From positions 496,001 through 560,000 of the forward strand of contig NZ_SLWS01000002.1 of NCBI RefSeq assembly GCF_004345645.1: a stretch of 64,000 bases of DNA, read 5' to 3'. Positions 58,111 to 64,000 of this stretch are shown here, piece after piece (position 1 is the first letter of the stretch; every line of letters begins with the position of its first letter). The translations under genes and the position numbers were made by a program. The DNA comes from Actinocrispum wychmicini (GTDB lineage: Bacteria > Actinomycetota > Actinomycetes > Mycobacteriales > Pseudonocardiaceae). The notes beneath the pieces are model-generated. The model saw nothing but the letters and a program-made list of their open reading frames with translations. It did not search any database and was not told where the DNA came from.

Positions 58111-61100
58111 CGGATACCGAAGACCTGCTTGCAGGGTCGAGCATCAGCACCGCGGAGAGGCTTCGCGGCTACCTCAAGCGGGTCACGGCCGAGCTGCACC
58201 AGACCCGGCAACGTCTGCGGGAACCCATCGCGATCGTCGGGATGAGCTGCCGCTATCCGGGCGGGGTGAGTTCGCCCGACGACCTGTGGCGCCTCGTGTC
58301 GGCCGGCGAAGACGCCATCTCGGCGTCCCCTGTGGACCGTGGCTGGGCCGCCGTTGGCGGGTTTCTCGCTGACGCGGCCGGTTTTGACGCCGAGTTCTTC
58401 GGGATCAGCGCCCGCGAGGCCACTGCCATGGATCCGCAGCAGCGCCTGCTACTGGAGACGGCGTGGGAAGCCGTTGAACACGCCCGCATCAACCCGGCGT
58501 CGTTGCGCGGCACCGACACCGGAGTGTTCGTCGGTGTGATCGCCCAGGACTACGCGGCACAGTTGTCGGACGAGTCCGAGGGCTATCTGTTGACCGGCAA
58601 CACAACTAGTGTCGCGTCCGGTCGAGTGTCGTACGCGTTGGGCCTGCAAGGGCCTGCCGTCACCATCGACACCGCGTGTTCGTCGTCGCTGGTGGCCATG
58701 CACGTCGCGATGCAGGCGCTGCGGCAAGGAGACTGCGCACTGGCGTTGGCCGGCGGCGCCACGGTGATGGCCACCCCGGACATCTTCGCCGAGTTCGGCC
58801 GGCAACACGGCCTGTCCCCGGACGGGCGGTGCAAGTCGTTCGCGGCCGCCGCCGACGGCACCGGATTCGCCGAAGGCGTCGGCCTGGTCGTGCTGGAACG
58901 GTTGGCCGACGCCCAGCGCAACGGCCATGAAGTCCTGGCGGTGATCCGCGGCAGCGCGGTGAACTCGGACGGCGCCAGCAACGGCCTGACCGCGCCCAAC
59001 GGTCTCGCGCAGGAAACCGTGATCCGTCAAGCGCTCTCCAGCGCCCAGCTGGACCCGGCCGACATCGACGCGATCGAAGCGCACGGCACCGGAACGGCCC
59101 TCGGCGACCCGATCGAGGCCGAAGCGCTGGTCACGACATACGGCGAGGGCCGCGAGCGGCCGCTGTGGCTGGGATCGGTCAAGTCCAACATCGGCCACAC
59201 GCAGGCGGCAGCCGGCGTGGCCGGAGTCATCAAGATGGTGCTGGCCATGCGGCACGGCACGTTGCCGAGAACCCTGCACGTCGACGCGCCCTCACCGCAC
59301 GTGACCTGGTCGAACGTCGCCCTGCTGACCGAGCCGGTCCCCTGGCCGGAGCCGCGGCGCGCGGGAGTGTCGTCGTTCGGGATCAGCGGCACGAACGCCC
59401 ACCTCATCCTTGAGCAGGCCCCTGACACCGAGAAGACGTCCAAGAGCCGTGTCAGCCCGGTGCCGTGGATCGTGTCGGCACGCACTGAACCGGCCCTGCG
59501 CGCCCAGGCCGAACGACTGCGGGCGTACGTCGACCAGGACCTCGCCGACGTGGGATTCTCCCTGGCCACGACCCGCGCCACGATGGATCACCGCGCCGTC
59601 GTCGTCGCCGACAACCGCGAGGACTTCCTGCGCGGTCTCGACGCCCTGGCCCAAGGTGAACCGGTGGTCCACGGCAAGGTCGCGTTCCTTTTCCCTGGGC
59701 AGGGCAGCCAACGCGCGGGCATGGGACGCGAGCTGTCCGAGTGCTTCCCGGTGTTCGCGCAGGCCTTCGAAGAGGTGTGCTCGTACCTCGATCCGGCGTT
59801 GCCCGACGTCATGTTCGCCGAGGACAGCACGCTGCTGGACCAGACCGGTTACACCCAGGCCGCGCTGTTCGCCTGGGAAGTCGCAGTCTTCCGCCTGGTC
59901 ACGCACTGGGGCGCGACCCCCGACTATCTCTTGGGGCATTCGGTCGGCGAGGTGGCGGCGGCGCACGTTGCCGGGGTGTTGTCGATCAAGGACGCGTGCA
60001 CGCTGGTCTCCGCGCGCGCCCGGCTGATGCAGGCGTTGCCTCCCGGCGGCGCGATGTTCGCGGTGGAGGCCGGCGAGCAGGAGCTGCTCGACCTGGTGGC
60101 CGGCCACGAGCAGCACGTGAGCGTCGCCGCAGTCAACGGCCCGACTTCGGCCGTGCTGTCCGGCGATGAAGACGTTGTCTCTCGTCTTGTCCGACAGCTG
60201 GCCGAGAAGGGACGCAGGACCAAACGGCTCCCGGTCAGCCACGCCTTCCACTCCCCGCGCATGACCCCCATGCTGGACGAATTCGGCCGGGTGGCGCGGA
60301 GTCTGACCTTTCACGAGCCGCGGATCCCGATCGTTTCGAACGGCCGGGTCACCGAACCCGACTACTGGGTTCAGCACGTCCGACAGACCGTGCGGTACGG
60401 GGACGGGCTGGCCTGGCTGAAATCCCGGAACGTCACTTCTCTCGAACTCGGGCCGACGGAGTCCGAGGCGCACGCGGTGACCAAGGCCGTCGCGCAGCTG
60501 CCCGACCTGGACTGGACCGCCGTGTTCGGCGAGCGAACCCTGGTCGACCTGCCGACGTACGCCTTCCAGCACACACGTTACTGGCACGATCACGCGCACG
60601 CGGACATCAACGAGTGGCGGTACCGGATCGAATGGCGACCGATCCCCGACCGCCCCCGTAGCACTCTCTCCGGCACCTGGCTCGTTCTCCATGACGACGC
60701 CGACGACCTGGTACCCAGCCTCGTCCGCGCGTTGACCGACAGGGGTGCGCGAGCCGTTCCGGCGCGAACAGCCGACCAGGCAGGCGTTTCCGGGGTGGTG
60801 TCGCTGCTCGGGCTCGCTGGGACTCTCGCACTGCTCCAAGCTCCTGGCGACGCGCCAGTGTGGTGTGTCACCCGCGGCGCGGACGACCCGGCGCAGGCGA
60901 TGGTGTGGGGTCTGGGGCGGACCGCCGCGTTGGAGTACCCGCAGCGTTGGGGCGGCCTGATCGACCTGCCGCCACCGTGGGACGAGCGGGCTGTCGGCCG
61001 ATTGTGCGACATGCTCGGCGGTTCCGAGGACCAGGTCGCGGTGCGCTCATCTGGTGTGTACGCGCGACGGCTCGTCCGCGCCTCGGCTGCCCCATCAGGT

Positions 61101-64000
61101 CCACAATGGACCTTTCGGGGGACGGTGTTGGTCACCGGCGGCACCGGAGAGCTGGGCGGACACGTTGCCCGCTGGCTCGCCCGCACCGGCGCCGACCACC
61201 TGGTGCTGGCCAGCCGGCGCGGCCCGGACGCACCCGGCGCCGCCCGCCTCAAGGCGGAACTGGGGATCGACGTCACCTTCGCGGCCTGCGACGTGACCGA
61301 CCGCGACCAAGTCGCCAAGCTGGTGCAGGGCTTGGACGTGCGCGCGGTGGTGCACCTGGCGGGGACGAGCCTGTTCGCCGCCATCGCGGACACCACGCTC
61401 GACGTCCCGGACGCCAAAGTCCTGGGCGCCAAGCATCTCGACGAAGTGCTCAAGGACGTCCCGCTGGACGCGTTCGTGCTGTTCTCGTCGGTCGCCGCGA
61501 CCTGGGGCAGTGCCGGGCTGGGCGGATACGCCGCCGCAAACGCTTTCCTGGACGCCCTGGCCGAGAAACGCCGGGCCGCCGGCCAGGTCGCCACCTCGAT
61601 CGCCTGGGGGCCGTGGGAAGGCGCGGGCATGTCCGGCGACACCGAGCGGTGGCGTCAGCGCGGGTTGTCGCCGATGTCGCCGCAGCTCGCCCTCACCGCG
61701 TTGCACCAGGCACTCGACCGCGACGCGACGCTGCTGACAGTCGCCGACGTGGACTGGTCACGCTTCGCCCCCGCGTTCACAGTGGCTCGCCGTAGCCCCC
61801 TGATCGACGAGTTCGTCGCGTCACCCCTGGCTCAACGGCTCGCCGGCCTGCCCGACGTGGAGCAGGAACGGCTGGTTCTCAAGTTAGTAAGTACTCACTC
61901 ACTGCGTCTGATCGGCCACGACTCGCTCGACGTCGACCGAGCGTTCGCCGACCTCGGCTTCGACTCGATGACCGCAGTCGAGCTGCGACGGCGACTCGTC
62001 GAGGACACCGGGCTGAACCTGCGGACCACCCTCCTGTTCGACCACCCGACCCCGGCCGCACTGGCCCGGCACCTGCGCGCGATGGTCGCCGGCCGCGTCG
62101 AAACCGCGCCGGCCACCGCGCCCGGTCCGGCCGACGAGCCGATCGCGATCGTCGCCATGGGCTGCCGTTACCCCGGTGACGTCCGATCGCCCGACGATCT
62201 GTGGCGGCTGCTCGAAGCCGGGGTCGACGCGATCTCCGACTTCCCGGCCGACCGTGGTTGGGACACTGTGGACTCCGCTGTGCACCAAGGCGGATTCCTC
62301 GCCGACGCCGACCGGTTCGACAACGACTTCTTCGGCATCAGCCCGCGCGAGGCCCTCGCGATGGATCCGCAACAACGCCTCCTGCTCGAAGTCGCCTGGG
62401 AGACCGTCGAACGGGCCGGCATCGACCCGGAGTCGTTGCGCGGCAGCCAGACCAGCGTCTTCGCCGGCTGCGGTGGCCAGGACTACGCCCGCCTGCTGAC
62501 CAGCTCGGACGGGTACCTGATGACCGGCAACGCGAGCAGCGTCGCCTCCGGCCGGGTCGCGTACACCCTGGGACTGGCGGGCGCGGCGATCACCGTCGAC
62601 ACCGCCTGCTCGTCCTCGCTGGTCGCCCTTCACCTGGCGGTTCAGGCTCTACGGCAAGGGGAATGCTCACTCGCGCTGGCCGGCGGCGCTGCCGTTCTGT
62701 CCACACCGGACGTTTTCGTCGAGTTCAGCCGGCAGCGGGCGTTGTCGCCGGATGGCCGCTGCAGGTCCTTCGCGGCGTCAGCGGACGGCACCGGGTGGGC
62801 CGAAGGTGTGGGTCTGGTCCTGGTGGAACGGCTTTCGGACGCGCAACGGCTCGGTCATCCCGTGCTCGCGGTCGTCCGGGGCAGCGCGATCAACTCGGAC
62901 GGCGCGAGCAACGGACTGTCCGCGCCGAGCGGACCGGCCCAGGAGCACGTCATCCGTGCCGCGCTGGCCAACGCGCGCCTGACGGCCGAGGACGTCGACG
63001 CGGTCGAAGGCCACGGAACGGGCACCACACTCGGCGATCCGATCGAGGTCACCAGCCTACTGGCGGCGTACGGACATCGCGACCGTCCACTGTGGCTGGG
63101 ATCGTTGAAGTCGAACATCGGCCACACGCAGGCAGCGGCGGGCATCGGCGGGGTCATCAAGATGGTGCTGGCCCTGCGGCACGGGCTGCTGCCGCGCACG
63201 CTGCACGTGGACGCACCGACCCCGCACGTGCCGTGGTCTGGGGCGGTCTCACTGTTGATCGAACCGGTGGCGTGGCCTGAGGCGGACCGTCCGCGTCGCG
63301 CCGGCGTGTCCTCGTTCGGGATCAGCGGCACGAACGCCCACGTCATCTTGGAGCAGGCGCCACCCATCGCGGGTGCTCCCAGATCGAGCGAAGCCGTGGT
63401 GCCTTGGGTGTTGTCCGCCAAGAGTCCGTCCCGGCTGCGCGCCCAGGCACAGCGACTGCTGGCGCACTTACGGGCCGATCCGGATCTACGGCCGGTGGAC
63501 CTGGGTTACTCGTTGGTGACGACCCGTCCGTCGTTCGACCATCGGGCGGTGTTCGTGGGCGGCGACCGCGACGACCTGATGTCCGCGTTGGCGCGGATCG
63601 ACAGCGATGCCACGCGCTCTGTCACAGGCAAGACCGTGTTCGTGTTCCCCGGCCAGGGCACGCAGTGGGCCGGGATGGGACGGGACTTGCTGGATCGCTC
63701 GCCGGCTTTCGCCGAGCAGTTCGAGGCGTGCGCTGACGCACTCGGGGAACACGTCGACTGGTCGCCGATGGACGTGCTGCGTGCCGCGGATCCGTTGGAA
63801 CGAGTGGACATCGTGCAGCCGATGCTGTTCGCCACGATGGTGTCGCTCGCCGCCGTGTGGCGGGCTTTCGGGATCAGGCCGGACGCTGTGGTCGGGCATT
63901 CGCAGGGCGAGATCGCGGCGGCTTACGTGGCCGGTGGACTGTCCTTGTCGGACGCGACTCGGATCGTGGTGTCCCGCAGCAAGGCAATCGCCGTCCTCGC
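58107..64000 (+). CDS. Modular type I PKS 3, partial: module 6 and start of module 7
   Basis: At least 1,964 residues from ATG 58107 (ATGA overlap); it continues past the window. N-terminal docking helix ([20 protein letters not shown]). Module 6: KS (40-436), AT (527-828, GHSVGE and HAFH, malonyl), no DH, KR (1005-1212), ACP (1259-1327). The KR lacks the LDD motif ([11 protein letters not shown]) and has the ATWGSAG tryptophan, so it is A-type and active (S, Y, N present): an L-hydroxyl is predicted. Module 7: KS (1345-1750), AT start with GHSQGE, probably methylmalonyl. A TTA codon at 61884 lies in a short AT-rich patch before the module 6 ACP. Later modules, a release step and possibly FkbH lie beyond the edge. 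Confidence 0.95.
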   Translation, partial: MTDTEDLLAGSSISTAERLRGYLKRVTAELHQTRQRLREPIAIVGMSCRYPGGVSSPDDLWRLVSAGEDAISASPVDRGWAAVGGFLADAAGFDAEFFGISAREATAMDPQQRLLLETAWEAVEHARINPASLRGTDTGVFVGVIAQDYAAQLSDESEGYLLTGNTTSVASGRVSYALGLQGPAVTIDTACSSSLVAMHVAMQALRQGDCALALAGGATVMATPDIFAEFGRQHGLSPDGRCKSFAAAADGTGFAEGVGLVVLERLADAQRNGHEVLAVIRGSAVNSDGASNGLTAPNGLAQETVIRQALSSAQLDPADIDAIEAHGTGTALGDPIEAEALVTTYGEGRERPLWLGSVKSNIGHTQAAAGVAGVIKMVLAMRHGTLPRTLHVDAPSPHVTWSNVALLTEPVPWPEPRRAGVSSFGISGTNAHLILEQAPDTEKTSKSRVSPVPWIVSARTEPALRAQAERLRAYVDQDLADVGFSLATTRATMDHRAVVVADNREDFLRGLDALAQGEPVVHGKVAFLFPGQGSQRAGMGRELSECFPVFAQAFEEVCSYLDPALPDVMFAEDSTLLDQTGYTQAALFAWEVAVFRLVTHWGATPDYLLGHSVGEVAAAHVAGVLSIKDACTLVSARARLMQALPPGGAMFAVEAGEQELLDLVAGHEQHVSVAAVNGPTSAVLSGDEDVVSRLVRQLAEKGRRTKRLPVSHAFHSPRMTPMLDEFGRVARSLTFHEPRIPIVSNGRVTEPDYWVQHVRQTVRYGDGLAWLKSRNVTSLELGPTESEAHAVTKAVAQLPDLDWTAVFGERTLVDLPTYAFQHTRYWHDHAHADINEWRYRIEWRPIPDRPRSTLSGTWLVLHDDADDLVPSLVRALTDRGARAVPARTADQAGVSGVVSLLGLAGTLALLQAPGDAPVWCVTRGADDPAQAMVWGLGRTAALEYPQRWGGLIDLPPPWDERAVGRLCDMLGGSEDQVAVRSSGVYARRLVRASAAPSGPQWTFRGTVLVTGGTGELGGHVARWLARTGADHLVLASRRGPDAPGAARLKAELGIDVTFAACDVTDRDQVAKLVQGLDVRAVVHLAGTSLFAAIADTTLDVPDAKVLGAKHLDEVLKDVPLDAFVLFSSVAATWGSAGLGGYAAANAFLDALAEKRRAAGQVATSIAWGPWEGAGMSGDTERWRQRGLSPMSPQLALTALHQALDRDATLLTVADVDWSRFAPAFTVARRSPLIDEFVASPLAQRLAGLPDVEQERLVLKLVSTHSLRLIGHDSLDVDRAFADLGFDSMTAVELRRRLVEDTGLNLRTTLLFDHPTPAALARHLRAMVAGRVETAPATAPGPADEPIAIVAMGCRYPGDVRSPDDLWRLLEAGVDAISDFPADRGWDTVDSAVHQGGFLADADRFDNDFFGISPREALAMDPQQRLLLEVAWETVERAGIDPESLRGSQTSVFAGCGGQDYARLLTSSDGYLMTGNASSVASGRVAYTLGLAGAAITVDTACSSSLVALHLAVQALRQGECSLALAGGAAVLSTPDVFVEFSRQRALSPDGRCRSFAASADGTGWAEGVGLVLVERLSDAQRLGHPVLAVVRGSAINSDGASNGLSAPSGPAQEHVIRAALANARLTAEDVDAVEGHGTGTTLGDPIEVTSLLAAYGHRDRPLWLGSLKSNIGHTQAAAGIGGVIKMVLALRHGLLPRTLHVDAPTPHVPWSGAVSLLIEPVAWPEADRPRRAGVSSFGISGTNAHVILEQAPPIAGAPRSSEAVVPWVLSAKSPSRLRAQAQRLLAHLRADPDLRPVDLGYSLVTTRPSFDHRAVFVGGDRDDLMSALARIDSDATRSVTGKTVFVFPGQGTQWAGMGRDLLDRSPAFAEQFEACADALGEHVDWSPMDVLRAADPLERVDIVQPMLFATMVSLAAVWRAFGIRPDAVVGHSQGEIAAAYVAGGLSLSDATRIVVSRSKAIAVL

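Overview
The window is high-GC actinomycete DNA. Support comes from the GC-biased third codon positions, GTG and TTG starts, ATGA/GTGA-type gene overlaps, a LAL regulator, a WXG100-like secretion cassette and a cis-AT modular type I PKS. The genus cannot be read safely; an order such as Pseudonocardiales is a guess. About half of the window is one biosynthetic gene cluster, which runs off the right edge.

Left part (1-15.7 kb), mixed chromosomal or accessory genes: a three-gene AvrD operon (hotdog thioesterase, AvrD-like synthase, P-loop protein); an AraC regulator; a stand-alone LuxR-type HTH protein; an amidohydrolase; a secreted S33 peptidase; a decayed CHAT-domain gene; a bacterial LEG1-like protein; a short sedolisin; an alpha/beta hydrolase with a divergent TetR gene; a MacB-like ABC pair with its divergent zinc-motif TetR regulator and two operator candidates; a DUF4396 membrane protein behind a CsoR-like site; an acyl-CoA dehydrogenase; and a broken nucleotidyltransferase gene.

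Middle (16-34 kb): a large LuxR-family (LAL) activator; a four-gene type VII-style toxin/immunity cassette; a TetR/MFS efflux pair; FAD-monooxygenase and P450 genes; a MITE of about 165 bp; a luciferase-like monooxygenase; a complete peptide-type ABC transporter operon; an SDR lacking its catalytic Tyr; and a SnoaL/NTF2-like protein.

Right part (34.1-64 kb): one translationally coupled operon of a KAS III-like protein, a discrete ACP, an E2-type acyltransferase and a FrsA-like hydrolase, followed by three PKS proteins. The first four match the A1, A3, A4 and A5 roles of tetronate/spirotetronate pathways (abyssomicin and agglomerin type). The FkbH-like glyceryl-ACP synthase (A2) is not in the window. 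The PKS reads: KSQ-AT(mal)-ACP / KS-AT(mmal)-DH-KR-ACP / KS-AT(mmal)-DH-KR-ACP / KS-ACP // KS-ACP / KS-AT(mmal)-DH-ER-KR-ACP // KS-AT(mal)-KR-ACP / KS-AT... (off the edge). Two consecutive modules on either side of the PKS1/PKS2 boundary have no AT, with matching deletion junctions. That is the most unusual feature here. TTAG direct repeats with 11-bp periodicity lie upstream of the PKS operon and of the P450 operon, as expected for SARP-type control. The PKS genes also carry near-identical internal blocks and patches of different codon use, signs of recombination between modules.
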